64,000 nt of DNA, from positions 206,442,472 to 206,506,471 of the forward strand of contig NC_135783.1 of the NCBI RefSeq assembly GCF_051106095.1, given 5' to 3'. Source of the DNA: Pogona vitticeps (taxonomy: Eukaryota; Chordata; Lepidosauria; Squamata; Agamidae). Below, piece by piece: positions 1 through 61,274 of this stretch (position 1 is the first letter of the stretch; every line of letters starts with the position of its first letter). The notes under the pieces are model-generated. The model was given only the letters and a program-made list of their open reading frames with translations. It was not told where the DNA came from and did not search any database. The position numbers and the translations under genes are program-made.

Positions 1-1573
1 ACAGTGCTACAGTAGTACAAGGCAGCCGAGTAGCATTTTCTTCACATCCTCTCCAACAAGTAGAGGGATGGCTTTGTTAATGCAACTGATTGAGTAGGAC
101 TAATATGTAATGCTGTCTATGCATTGTTTACATTGTGACTTTTTAAAGCTGAAGGTTTTGGACATGATTTGAATTGGTACTAAAATCAATATACTTTCCC
201 ATTGGCTACTAGTAATTGTATACCAATTCTGTTTTGCTAATACTGCTGGGGGAAAAAACTAGCATCTTGATTTGTTAAAGAGATAAGACTATAAGCACCT
301 GGATCTGTTATAAGTTTCAGAATTACAGTAATATTATTAATGAATATTTCCAGGATGAAATATTATTAAACAAATACTTCAGCTTTGATAGCAACATCTT
401 TTAAAAAGTTTTATAATATTCTGTCCCTAATCCATTTATCTTTGAGTTTTTTCAGTGTTTAATTTATTAATAACATCTTCTATCTCTTCATCTCTAACCA
501 TCTGCTCCATCAATTCTCTATCTCTTGCAATTTGTCCCCTACATTTTTCCTTATACACACTTCAACTTTATCCAAAGGCAGCTTCTCACCTGTATATATT
601 TTATGAAAAGAAATATAATTTAATCTTTATTTTGTTAAATTACAGTTTGCACCATTTTCATCTATAATTACACCTATTAAACTCTTAGCTTTTTTTATTG
701 TGTGCTTCTAGTCAACATTCTTAAGTCTTTATTGTTAAATACAAAATATTTTCTTTTCATAGCATAATTCTGTGAAGTTTCTTTGGCCTGGGAGGGGTTA
801 AAAGGTTAGCTAAGTTTCAGCTAATTATGCTCTGATTGATAGGGTAAAAAATTCAGATGGCCCTAGACATGGAGCTGCTTTCTTCTTTGAAAACTTATGT
901 AAAGAGATAGTTTGATCTCAGAAATCCTGAGATTGTCTACTGAAAATACATGGCAATGCATCCCCTTTTTGAAGGACTGTCACTCCATTACTTTCTTTAA
1001 AGCAACCTGGTTTTTTTTTTTATTCTTTAAAGAAAGCCTAACTTTTCAGTCTGTTTCTATGACCATTCTCTCTAAATACCCCCCTACACATGAATACAAT
1101 GTTTCATTTTGTGAACCTCCTGCTGGCTCACCTGTTTTATCCATACTTCATCATATAACAAAGTGGCTGTTTCCCCCTTTTGAAGGATCAATATTTCAGT
1201 CCTTGCAGCCTGGATTCTTTTCAAATAAAAAAAAGCAGGTAGGATCAATCTTTCAAGATCAGCTTTTTCTCAAATATTGGTTGTGTTGTGCTCCACTCTT
1301 GATCATAAAAGAACATCGGCCTTAACGGAACATGGCCGAGACTTCTTTCACAATACAGATAGCTGGGTTTACTGGGCACTGGGTTGCATGGGGCAGAAGC
1401 TGTCTAGATCCCTGTAAAATCCTTGGGGATTAACAATCCAGTACTTTTGAGCTGCACAGACATGTACTTTGGCAGCCGCAGCTAATCAGAAAGACACATT
1501 TCCTCAAGGCATTTTGATTACTTTGCAGAACACAAATGGTACTTATGGGCGCCATCTGAACCACCGTTGCAGA
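1..1573. other. AT-rich upstream flank, no gene seen
   Basis: No convincing coding exon or complete element. About 420-640 may be a minus-strand L1 ORF2 scrap: its reverse translation gives a broken stretch resembling the lead-in to the L1 reverse transcriptase. That reading is weak. Confidence 0.4.
420..640 (-). mobile_element. Possible decayed L1 fragment
   Basis: Read on the minus strand it gives pieces resembling INKLNTEKTQ before the L1 reverse-transcriptase core, with stops. Only general similarity supports the call. Confidence 0.25.
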
Positions 1574-1812
1574 TTTATTGTGGTGCACTGGTTAATCTGC
1601 AGTACTGAGTCACAACTCTGTTCATTACTTGGGTTCAATCCCAATAGCAGGTTCACTCAGCCTTCCATCCTTCCAAGGTCAGTAATTTGAGTATTGAGCT
1701 TGCTGGGGAGGGGTGGCAATGTGTAGCCTATATAATTACCTTGTAAACCACCTAGAGAGTGCTTTCAGCAGTAGAGAATGATAGACATTGTATAAGCAGA
1801 GCACTTTTATTA
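1574..1812 (+). mobile_element. tRNA-derived SINE (same family as 63380-63606)
   Basis: It has a tRNA-like head with an A-box-like GGTGCACTGG and a B-box-like GGGTTCAATCCC. It then shares with the copy near 63.4 kb the body CCTTCCATCCTTCC...GCTTGCTGGGGAGG and the tail GTAAACCACCTAGAGAGTGCTT ending near TATAAGCAG. The tail resembles the L2 3' end at 15.07 kb, suggesting L2-driven mobilisation. Confidence 0.7.
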
Positions 1813-1886
1813 CATTCTGTAGCCCTGATGCTTCTTCGTTCTTCACCACAGGGACAGTATCATCCACAGATAATACATTGTTTGGT

Positions 1887-2021
1887 AAAAGTTGACCAAT
1901 CACAGTCACACTGACTGAATTGGCTAAAAAAAAAAACTTCCAACTAAAACCTTTAAAAAGCGAAACCTGTGAAGTTTTTTTGAGCCAATTCAGCCTGTGC
2001 GACTGGGATTAGTCAACTTTT
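1887..2021. repeat. Fold-back element with 39-bp inverted arms
   Basis: The left arm 1887-1925 and right arm 1983-2021 are inverted copies with about five mismatches, around a 57-bp AT-rich centre. This fits a small MITE or an inverted duplication. No clear terminal motif or target duplication was found outside the arms. Confidence 0.65.
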
Positions 2022-2179
2022 TCTATGATGCTCCAAGAAAGGAAGACAGGTTTTCGATATATTGTTTATTTATATGCTCACATGCAGAACAAAACAGATG
2101 AGAAGCATTAAATTCATCGGAGCCAAAAGGGCTATCCTCCCTCTGCTGAGAACGGTCTTCCCAATTGTGCTACTTTAAT

Positions 2180-2804
2180 GTCTGTGGTGGTGGCAAGTTT
2201 CGGCGTCCTGCCCGCTCTTGCTTGCGCGTTACTCCTTCGCCCACAAACTGCAACTTCGGTCTCGGCGGCGACAAGGTTTTGCCGCAGCATCACGTCGTCT
2301 TCTCAAGCCCTCAAAATGCAAGTTTGCGATATCCCCTTTAGCCAATGAAATCACGCCGTTTCGTCGTATTACCATGGAAACGAACCTCCAGCCAATCAAG
2401 CGGCAAAACTCGAAAGCAGCTCGTTCCTCACCTGCTCGGATAAGAGTATTGGGATCAGCCAATAGAAAGCCGTGGCAAAGTTAACCCACGCCCCCTTTTT
2501 TCCCCGATTGGGTCACGTGGCAAGGGAGAAGAAGAAGGGGGAAAACTAAGGCGAAAGCGCAGCCCTGCATTTCCGGCTCCCGATCGATGCAAAAGAAGTT
2601 CCCTGGGTGTCGATATTCCAAGGAAAAGCAGACTTAGCCTAAGGCTAAAATCTCGGTGTCCTCCAGTTGAGCTGGCCTCGGAAGTCGAGCCAGTAGGGAG
2701 GGCAAGTCTTTGGAGGGGAGAGAACAGCAAGGCAGAAGTCGGCCGGCTCCACCTTTGCGGAGAAAGAGGGGGGGTAGTGGTGGCAACGTTTGGATAAGTT
2801 AGGG
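2180..2804. promoter_or_regulatory. Orphan CCAAT-rich, CpG-rich promoter-like island
   Basis: This stretch stands out from its AT-rich surroundings. CCAAT boxes lie at 2342, 2392 and 2459 on the + strand and as ATTGG at 2448 and 2507, mostly about 50 bp apart. A CACGTG E-box (USF/MYC type) is at 2514-2519 and an ETS-like TTCCGG lies near 2570. A possible splice donor GTGAGC is at 2804. The layout is typical of NF-Y-driven, often bidirectional promoters. It could be an alternative upstream promoter of TTC21B, a lncRNA promoter, or the start of a minus-strand gene. I recognise no protein in it. Confidence 0.5.
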
Positions 2805-2869
2805 TGAGCTGTACCATTTTGGAGGGATCTTGGGGAGATTCACCCTTTTGGTTCCTCTTCATGCAGCTA

Positions 2870-3310
2870 CATTATCCTTCCAATTACAGTGCGAACACAG
2901 CTGAGAGCAGTTTGGTGTGAAAGAAGGGGCGCGGGGGGGGGGGAGAGACTTTGGCATTCCCTCTGCCAGCCTTCAACTCCCGGCAAGCCTAGCTGGCAGA
3001 GGGAATGGTGAAGGATCATGGGAGCTGTAGTTAAAAAAAAGAAAGAAAGAAATCCAGGCATGCCAAAGCAGGCGACAGGGGTGAGAAAAAGCAAAGTTGG
3101 AGGCTGGGGACCAGGAATGCCTAGAAAAAGGCATGCTTGGAACGTTGAACAGAGCAATTTGTCAAGTATTAGAAATGGAAACGAACCAAAGGACTCCAGG
3201 TGGAAGGGAAGCGACTTACAAAAAGGAAGAACGCCTGATAAAAGTCCCCAATGCACTTGGCTTAACAAGACCACCTGTGTCATTTGGTCATGGTCACAGA
3301 GCTGCAGAAG
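2870..3310. other. Flank without recognised gene or element
   Basis: Contains a G-run near 2931-2941 and a purine-rich stretch. Open frames on both strands have no recognisable family features. Confidence 0.4.
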
Positions 3311-3402
3311 AGGCCTTAGGGATCCCTGTCAAGGGGGAATCGAACTCCCAGACTCTAGCTCCATGACCAGATGCCTTAACCATTGAGCTCTGTAGTCCTT
3401 AC
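3310..3402 (-). mobile_element. tRNA-derived SINE head, minus strand
   Basis: On the minus strand it reads AGCTCAATGGTTAAGGC (A box) then GAGTTCGATTCCCC (B box), about 35 bp apart, as in a tRNA. It lacks a clean acceptor-stem pair, so a SINE head is preferred over a functional tRNA gene. Confidence 0.5.
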
Positions 3403-3717
3403 CCTCGGGTAATAATGAGCAGGATTTCAGATGCCTCCCTGAGATGAGTAACCATAAATATGTGCTAACCTGATAGCTGCCTTCCTAGCGCTGTCTAGGT
3501 ATAGAAGAAAGGTTTGCCAGCTTTCCCTCTGGTGTGGCACTCTAGGACCTTAAGGGTGGCAGGGCCCAGGGCTGGCTTCTCTCTCCAGCAGCCACTGTGC
3601 AGACTCAAACTCAGGGCACTTTGTTATCTGTTGTCTAGTTGCATCTGATTTATATATGCGTGACCTCAGAGACTTTTGAAGGTATGTGAGATATTTGAAG
3701 AGGGATTGTCACACACC

Positions 3718-3757
3718 CAGTGGGTTTCCATAGCCCAAGCAGTGGGTTTCCATAGCC
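3718..3757. repeat. 18-bp tandem duplication
   Basis: CAGTGGGTTTCCATAGCC occurs at 3718 and again at 3740, period 22 bp. Confidence 0.85.
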
Positions 3758-3859
3758 AAATTCAGACTCTGAATCCTAGTCTGCCATTCTGTCTTCTGTA
3801 TATCCTGGCATCTGGATGCTGGGGCTCAATGGTGTCCCAACTGAATTAACCTACTAACA

Positions 3860-3995
3860 CACTGGTTCTTAACCTTTGTTACTCAGATGTTTTTGGACTG
3901 CAACTCCCAGAAGCCTTCACCATCAGCTTTGCTGGCTGGGCTTTCTGGGAGTTGCAGTTCAAAAACACATGAGTAACAAAGGTTAAGAACCACTG
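3860..3995. mobile_element. hAT-family MITE with perfect 8-bp target-site duplication
   Basis: The 136-bp palindromic element has terminal repeats CA(C/G)TGGTTCTTAACC and is flanked on both sides by TACTAACA (3852-3859 and 3996-4003). The terminal sequence resembles hAT-Charlie termini such as MER5. The core has the GGGAGTTGCAGTTC motif shared with other copies here. Confidence 0.9.
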
Positions 3996-4003
3996 TACTA
4001 ACA

Positions 4004-4414
4004 CAATGGCTCGTTTGAAATCTATCATATGGTCTTGACGTAAGAACCCCAAAAGTGATCTGTTGGATCGGACCATATCATGTACCCATTCCAGAGTTCA
4101 TTTTCCAAATATTCAGCTTAGTATTTCTAGGGAGATGTCACACAACAGCCCTCTAATTGCCCCAGAGTTAGACTGCCTCTGAATACCGAATTTGTTCATG
4201 CAATGACAAATTGCTGCTGATAGATTCATCTTCCCTGAATGTATCCAGCACACTTTAAAAACCATGCACACCTTTAGTGGCTAAAAGTTACTATTTTATA
4301 TTTTATAACATTTAATATTTTATTGTGTGAAGCACTTTCCTGTATACACTTTTTATTCTACCTCAATTGATTTCATTGGATTAAATTCATAACCAGACAA
4401 ATTTACCCTTCCTA
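4004..4414. other. Flank without recognised feature
   Basis: AT-rich sequence before the BovB 5' truncation point. I see nothing in it. Confidence 0.4.
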
Positions 4415-6472
4415 TCAAATCCCTTATGAATACACAATGGAAGTGAAGAACAGATTTAAGGAGCTCGATTTGGTGGACAGAGTGCCTGAAAAACTTTGGA
4501 TAGAGGCTCGTAACATTGTCCAGGAGGCAGCAACAAAAACCATCCCAAAGAAAAGGAAATGCAAGAAAACAAAGTAGCTGTCCAACGAGGCTGTACAAAT
4601 AGCAGAGAAGAGACGGGAAGCAAAATGCAAGGGAGATAGGGAAAGTTACAGAAAATTGAATGCAGACTTCCAAAGAATAGCAAGGAGAGACAAGAGGGCC
4701 TTCTTAAATGTACAATGCAAAGAACTAGAGGAAAATAACAAAAAGGAAAAACCAGAGATCTGTTCAGGAAAATTGGAGATATTAGAGGAACATCTGTGCA
4801 AAGATGAACATGATAAAGGACAAAAATGGGAGGGACCTAACGGAAGCAGAAGACATCAAAAAGGTGGCAAGAATACACAGAGGAATTATATCAGAAAGAT
4901 TTGGATATCCTGGACAACCCAGACAATGTAGTTGCTGACCTTGAGCCAGACATCCTGGAGAGTGAAGTCAAGTGGGCCTTAGAAAGCCTGGCTAACAACA
5001 AGGCCAGTGGAGGTGATGACATTCCAGTTGAACTATTTAAAAATCTTAAAAGATGATGCTGTTAAGGTGCTACATTCAATATGCCAGCAAGTTTTGGAAA
5101 ACTCAACAGTGGCCAGATGACTGGAAAAGATCAGTCTACATCCAAATCCCAAAGAAGGGAAGTGCCAAAGAATGATCCAACTACCGTACAATTGCACTCA
5201 TTTCACACCCTAGCAAGGTTATGCTCAGAATCATACAAGGTAGGCTTCAGCAGTATGTGGACCGAGAACTCCCAGAAGTACAAGCTGGATTCCGAAGGGG
5301 CAGAGGAACTAGAGACCAAATTGCTAACATGCACTGGATTATAGAGAAAGCCAGAGAGTTCCAGAAAAACATCTACTTCTGCTTCATTGACTATGCCAAA
5401 GCCTTTGACTGTGTGGACCACAGGAAACTATGGCAAGTCCTTAAAGAAATGGGAGTGCCTCACCACCTTGTCTATCTCCTGAGAAACCTATACGTGGGAC
5501 AGGAAGCAACAGTTAGAACTGGCTATGGAACAACTGATTGGTTCAAAATGGGGAAAGGAGTACGACAAGGCTGTATATTGTCACCCTGCTTATTTAACTT
5601 ATATGCAGAATACATCATGCGGAAGGCTGGACTGGATGAATCCGAAACCGGAATTAAGATTGCCGGAAGAAATATCAACAACCTCCGATATGCAGATGAT
5701 ACTACTCTGATGGCAGAAAGTGAGGAGGAATTAAAGAAATTTGTAATGAGGGTGAAAGAGGAGAGTACAAAAAATGGCCTGAAACTCAACATCAAAAAAA
5801 ACTAAGATCATGGCCACCTGGATCACCTCCTGGGAAATTGAAGGGCTAGAGATGGAGGCAGTGACAGATTTTACTTTCTTGGGCTTGATGATCACTGCAG
5901 ATGGAGACAGCAGCCACGAAATTAAAGACACCTGCTTCTTGGGAGGAAAGCGATGACAAACCTCAACAGCATCTTAAAAAGCAGAGACATCACCTTGCCA
6001 ACAAAAGTCCGAATAGTCAAAGCTATGGTTTTTCCTGTTGTGATGTATGGAAGTGAGAGCTGGACCATAAAGAAAGCAGACCACCGAAGAATTTATGCCT
6101 TTGAATTGTGGTGCTGGAGGAGGCTCTTGAGAGTCCCCTGGACTGCAAGGAGAACAAACCTATCAATTCTAAAGGAACTCATCCCTGAGTGCTCACTGGA
6201 AGGACAGATCCTGAAGCTGAGGCTGCAGTACTTTGGCCATCTCAGGAGAAGAGAAGACTCCTTGGAAAAGACCTTGATGTTATTAAAGTGTGACGGCAAG
6301 AGGAGAAGGGGACGACAGAGGATGAGATGGCTGGACAGTGTCTGCGAAGCAACCAACATGAAATTGACACAACTACGGGAAGCAGTGGAAGATAGGAGGG
6401 CCTGGCGTGCTCTGGTCCATGGGGTCACGAAGAGTCAGACACGACTAGACGACTAAACGAATGAATGAACGA
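4415..6472 (+). mobile_element. BovB (RTE-clade) LINE, 5'-truncated
   Basis: The copy starts between the endonuclease and reverse transcriptase regions. The RT block is clear: AGFRRGRGTRDQIANMHWII, FIDYAKAFDCVDHRKLW, GVRQGCILSPCLFNLYAEYI and LRYADDTTLMAES, with YADD codons at 5689-5700. The C-terminal part is GSESWTIKKADHRRI...RRRGRQRMRWLDSV, ending in HGVTKSQTRLDD. Stops and frame changes interrupt it, for example TAG near 4575 and a frame change near 5800. The 3' end has GAATGAAT-type short repeats. BovB is known for horizontal spread among squamates and ruminants. Confidence 0.93.
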
Positions 6473-6664
6473 TCTTAAGATCAAGTCTTCTCATTCAGCT
6501 CAGAGATAAGGGTGTGAAGCCATATACAGAATCTAATTTACAAATATATTTTTACAAACCAGGACTGGGTTTCTCAGGAGTAAACATGGCAAAGAAATTC
6601 AGTTCCCTATTTATGTGGAAGTTGAGTCATGGCAACTGGACTTCTTACTAGGTTGAAATGTTTT

Positions 6665-8822
6665 GCTAGTCATCCAAGTAGCTTCCTCAGTCTGTTCAGA
6701 AAAGATTCAAGAATACTTAGAAAAGGCAAAGTTACCTAAAAATCCTAAAGTTCATAAGGAAATATTAAACACAAAAATTACAATGGAAAAAATTACAGAA
6801 GCAATTAAAAAAAAGGAAAAATCACCAGGGCCGGATGGATTACTATAAAATATTTTAAGAGATCCTAAGTAACCCCATGAAATATATCTATAATGAGGTT
6901 TTACAAGAAGAAAAAGCACCAAAATCCTGAATGGAAGTATATATTACTTTCATTCCTAAAGAAGAGAAGGAACTAGAAGCAATAGAAAACTAGAGGCCAA
7001 TGTCACTATTGAATGTGGACTACAAAATTTTAGCGACAATAATGGCAAATAGGCTGAAAAAATATCTAGGAGAGTTTATTCATCCAGATCAAAATGGATT
7101 TTTACCTAAGAGACAACTGAGACATAACTTGAGACATAATGGATATCTTTGAGTACTATGAAACACACCCAGATAAACAGATGGCCTTATTATTTCTGGA
7201 TGCAGAGAAGGCTTTTGACAACATAAATTGGAAATTTATGCGGAAACAACTCAAAAATAATGGACTTTGGTCAATAGTTCATAAATATGATAAATGCAAT
7301 TTATGAGCAACAAATAGCAAAGATAATAATCAGTGGAGAATCTACAGGAATAGTTGAGATCCAAAAAGGAACTAGGCAGGGATGTCCCCTATCTCCACTG
7401 TTGTTTATTTTGACGTTGGAAAGACCAAATAGAGAGATGAAGAAATAAAAGGGACCCAAATTAAAAATGAAAAGTACAAATTGCAAGCCTTTGTGGATGA
7501 TCTGGTCTTTATATTAGAAAACCCATTAGAGTCAACTCCGAAAGTACTGGAACAGATTGAAAAATTTGGAGAAATAGCGGGATTGAACAGAGGGAAAACT
7601 AAACTAATTGTAAAAACCATGACAGATACAATTTTTCTTGTAAACAGAAAAATCTCCTAACAGAGAAGACCAAGCTTCAAATAGTCAAGAGAGTTAAATA
7701 CTTGGGAATTTATCTGACAGCCAGATGCTCAACAATAAAAAAAGAGAATTATGGGAAGCTATTGAATGAAATAAAGCAGGATCTGGAAATATGGGAGAAC
7801 AGACAGCTATCATTTCTAGGAAGGATTGCAACTATAAAAATGAACATACTACCAAAAGTACTCTTTCAAACAATTCCAATAAAGCTTAACCAGACATATT
7901 TTGAGGAACTGCATAAATTAACCCTAAGATTTGTTTGGTCAACAACAACAACAACAAAGCAAGGATAAAAACCAAATTCCTGCAGGAGGCGAAAGAAAGA
8001 GGAGGCTTTGGGCTACCAGATTGGATACTGTACTACGTAAAAAGCTTCAGTTCATGGTTACCTTTATTGCAAATTCAATTAATATATAAAGAGAACTCTA
8101 GAATCATTACTCTCTACAAAAGATAAGCTAATTAAGAATATCTATAAATTCCTCTTAGAAATAAAATAGAAGATGAACAAGTGAAAGAAACAATGATACA
8201 CTGGGCTAAAAACCTTAGTCATACAATTCAGCTAGAAAAGTGGCAAAAGTTATGGAGTGATAATCATAAATTAACCTTAGCAACAGCATATAAAGAAAAT
8301 TTATACAAAATGTTTTACAGATGGCATTTGCCACTGACTAGAATAGCAAAAATATTCCCAAATGTTTCCAATAGGTGTTGGAAATGTAAAAAAAAATATA
8401 TATGAGGGAACATATCATGTATGGTGGACTTATGAAAAAGCAAAAAAAAAATTGGGTTAAAATGCACTGTTGGATTAAAAAAATAATTAAACTGAATATA
8501 GAACTCAAACCAGAGCTGTTTTTATTGGGTATTATGCCAGAGAATATTAACAAACAAGATAGCTATATTATATCATATATATTGATGGCAGCTAGAATAG
8601 TATGGGCTCAATTTTGGAAAAAATGAGATCTCTCCGTTAGAAGAAATAATTGTACAAAAAAATCTTAAGATTGTGCAGAGATTGATAGATTGACAATGAC
8701 AATTAAAGGGAAAGAGAATTCGGAATATTATCAAAACTGGAATAAAATGTATATATATATCCAGTGAACATGACGAATGACAATTGAATTGTTTTTATGT
8801 GTTATAAAAAATTTTTAAAAAC
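6665..8822 (+). mobile_element. L1-clade LINE, ORF2 fragment, decayed
   Basis: Recognisable pieces in order are KSPGPDGLL (6825), RPMSLLNVDYKILATIMANR (near 7000), AFVDDLVFILENP with the FVDD catalytic motif at 7489-7500, RVKYLGIYLTAR and the cysteine-bearing C-terminus RCWKCKKK (8376). Many stops and frame changes break it. It ends in an A-rich tail followed by (GA)n. Confidence 0.88.
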
Positions 8823-9194
8823 AGAGAGAGAGAGAGACCATGCTCTCACCAGCACCAGTGTTCTGCAGCAGACAGGGGGGAAGGAAGGCTAGTCTGTTTC
8901 TGGTTTCCATGCAGGCAGAGTCAAGTCATAGCTAAGTGATTTGTTAATATATTTATGATTTTTAATCTATTGTAATAATTTATTGGTTTGTTGTTCTGAC
9001 TTGAGGTCACAGAACACATACACACCCAAGGAGACCTCAGACGGGGAAGGATGACATCTTTTGTGATGCTTTTCAGACACCTTTGCTCGTCTATGTAACC
9101 TTTGCTTTTTATGTAACAATGTCTCCTTCACCTTTTAAAAGACACCGCCCCACACATCCCTTCCAGAAATGCATACATGGTTGCCCTTTTTCCT
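8823..9194. other. Flank between L1 and CpG island
   Basis: Begins with a (GA)n tract at 8823-8839. No gene or further element was recognised. Confidence 0.4.
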
Positions 9195-9448
9195 TTATTC
9201 AACGCGGCCTTGAGAAACCGCCGGCCCTTTCCCTACCCTCCTGGTCAAACGCAAGTCAACGGGGTCCGGCCGGCCCTCTGAGCGTCCGGCAGAGCTTTTC
9301 AGGCCAGCCTCCTCAGGCACGCCTTCGACCTCCTTCGGCCCCTCCCGGACCCTGACGCTTCGGGGGGCGAGGCTGTGGCCTCCGTTGCACTGGCAACGCC
9401 GGGCCGCGGGCTGGGCTGGGCTAGGCTGGGCTTGGGGCGGTGGCGACC

Positions 9449-58558
<49,110 letters not shown>

Positions 58559-59220
58559 ACATTATTGTGTATGTTTATCTTAATAAGGGGGGGGTATTAC
58601 AAAGGGGGGAATGGGCTGCGAAGACATCTGTTTAGTTTGGGTGATGCTGCATGCCCCACCTGTTTCCACTGGAGGATTTTTTAAAAATGAAGAGAGACTA
58701 CTTAGATTTATCTCCCCTCTGGAAGAGGATGTTTCAGTACTTAAGATTCAGTAAACGCAAACTATAATTTGATGTCTGTTACTCTCCACCGATGGGTACC
58801 AGCTGCCATCCCAATAAATCACTTCAGTGTAAAGGAAGGACAGAGGTAGGCGGAACCCCCTTTGAAGGTCTCTCTCAGGCAGAGAAATCTTCAGAGAAAG
58901 TTTTCCAGCTGCGCTCATAGTTCCTTCATATAGAGGTGATTTATTTGGAGTGAGATGATGGTTTTTAAACAGTGTATAATCAGAATCCTCAAAGGCAATA
59001 AAAAAAGAAAAAGACAACACAATTGCAATGCTTTATCTGTGTCGTTAAGTTTTTATGTACTATTCTGGTTTTGTTAAGATGTTTTTCTAAAAAGAAAAAC
59101 CAAGCAAATTAAAGAACCTAACAAATTATTGTTTTCTAAAGCAATTCACTTTGCTGCTGACTAAGTTATTTTACTTTTTTATGGTATGCAAACATAAATA
59201 AAGTATACGTGTTCTGCTGG
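58559..59220 (+). other. TTC21B: TTC21B 3' UTR region with two polyadenylation signals
   Basis: AATAAA occurs at 58997-59002 and again at 59197-59202. The second is followed by a GT-rich stretch, as expected for a cleavage signal. Either could end the mRNA; transcript data would decide. No repeat was recognised between the stop codon and the first signal. Confidence 0.65.
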
Positions 59221-59910
59221 CTTTCTAAAGATGGCCAAAATCCTGTTGCCATGCATGTAGCATAAATTGATCCGTGCTGCAGTTTCCAGGGAGTTACACC
59301 TAGCAGAACATCATTGCAGTGCACAACTTAATTGTGCAAAGTATTGTACAACAGTGCCTGTGAAACTGCTTGCAGAGTGTGGTTTCTGCCATTACATAGA
59401 TGTTGCAGCCATGTGCGCAACAATACCAGCCTAGCTATGAAACAGGACTTGGCCAATGCATGTACATAGATGGCACTGGTATCTTTCTTCTCCTTCAAAG
59501 ATGCTCAGAGTTATATTGTAGCCTCATAAGTAGTCTGCAAAATGGATTTGGTTGCGAGACAATGCCCTTCTTCAGTTTTGGATGGGGACTTCAGTTTCCT
59601 ACACCCAAGCCTCGCACTTCAGTCGTTTCAACAAACAGTGATCAAATATCACATTGCCGGCACCCCACACACACACACACACACAGAGTTTCATACATAG
59701 GAATATATTTCTGTTGGAATGTCTAATTTAAAAATGTCAGCTGCCTCTCACCATTTACCCGTTTGTATCATTCATTCATAAAGCAATTATGTCAAAGAGC
59801 TTGTCTTATTAAGCCAGCATTGGTGGTGTAGCCTCTGGAAATTCTCAGGCACTTATTTTTCAGAGAGGTCTTAGTCTTAGCGACCTCTTGAACATCTGTG
59901 GTCTCTTATT

Positions 59911-59983
59911 CAAAAGCAAAACTGCAGAAACAACAAGGCATGTGGGATACACATGCCTTGTTGTTTTTGCAGTTTTGCTTTTG
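59911..59983. repeat. Near-perfect hairpin, 34-bp arms and 5-bp loop
   Basis: The left arm 59911-59944 starts CAAAAGCAAAACTGC, and the right arm 59950-59983 is its inverted copy with one mismatch. The loop is GGATA. It lies about 0.7 kb beyond the second TTC21B polyadenylation signal. It could be a hairpin RNA source or a template-switch inverted duplication. Confidence 0.95.
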
Positions 59984-61270
59984 AAACCTGGGCCCACAGC
60001 CACTCGGTCCTCACCGTGCTCCAACAGCTGTTGTGGACATCCTATTTTAGAAGGGAAACCACTGCAGTGCATGTATGTCATTTCCTCCAGTGTTTCTCTT
60101 TTAATCTGGATTGGTGGGAGGTCTGGATGGGGTAGTCTCTTAAAGTTTAGGAACAGAGAAAATCAACATAAAGAGCTTTTTATAGATATTGTGTGTTTCA
60201 AACTTTCTGTAATGAAGTGGGTGGGCAGCTGTTGAGCATACAGATGTTTTGGATAACACCAACAATCCCTGACCTGGGTGTACTGGGCAAGAATGATGGG
60301 TGCTATAGGGCAAGACACTTGGTGGGCCACAGATTCCCCACCCATGCTGTAAAGAGACAGGTGCAAGAAGGCCATATTGTTTTCCTGCTGTCCCACTGAA
60401 TCAGTCATCTCAGTTAGGAAGACTAGCACTATTGGACCACAGTTCCTAGAAACCTCCCAGCCAGTATGTATGTGCTGGGGGAGGGGGGAAATTATGGGAA
60501 CAGTAGTTCAAAAAAGCACTTTTCTGAACTCTGTCAGATGTACACACTCACACCTTCCCCCATGTATTGTTTCAACCTTCAGGCCTACCAAGTGGTTGTG
60601 GCAGAGCTGGAAGTTTGTCTTGTCTTTCAGTTATCAAAAGCTTAAGTGGATCTCAAACCAGTCCTTGGATGCTGTGAATTTTTCAAAGCCACCTTTGTAG
60701 TCTTGTGATGGAGTTAAAAGCTGCAGATGTAGGGCTGACCAAGAGTAATCTGATGCTCTTATTCCTTTGATGATGATGGTGTTCATGTCCTGTACCGGAC
60801 TAACAATTCTTAAGAATCTCTAACAGGATGGCATTAAAACTTAAATTTTCCTTCCTGTACCTTGCTAACATTCTTGCATATTTACTTTAGTAAAAAATAC
60901 ATGTACTCCCCTGTAGAAACAAAGCCCAGGGGAAGATATTTATACTTCTCCATGCTAGCTGTAGAGGGGACAAGGGCTTATAAATTCTAACTATTAACCC
61001 CTCATATTTGCCCACCTCCAGATCTGTACCACTTCATCACTAGCTTAGAACAATGGGGCCTGTATCCAGTGGTGTCACTGCAATGACACAAGATTACTTG
61101 TGCAGCCAGTTATGCATTTACAGAATTAGCACACAGGCCATAACTGGTGCCATTGTTGTTCTGCAATGTAAACCACAGCCTTCCAGTGACACTTCACTGT
61201 TGCTTACACATTCCATTGCAATTACACTACTGGGGAAATTACTGTTGAACTTTTAAAGTTGTTTTTTTCT
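59984..61270. other. Downstream flank, nothing recognised
   Basis: 60240-60340 contains decayed hAT-MITE-like pieces (ACAATCCCTGACC, GAATGATGGGTGCTATAGG). No gene was recognised. Confidence 0.35.
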
Positions 61271-61274
61271 TTCA

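Noticed and set aside
2218-2484. Open frames on both strands in the orphan island as a small gene
   Set aside because: They overlap head to tail, have no recognisable domain, and are expected in CpG-rich DNA.
3310-3402. A functional tRNA gene
   Set aside because: A and B boxes are present, but the acceptor stem does not pair and the sequence fits a SINE head.
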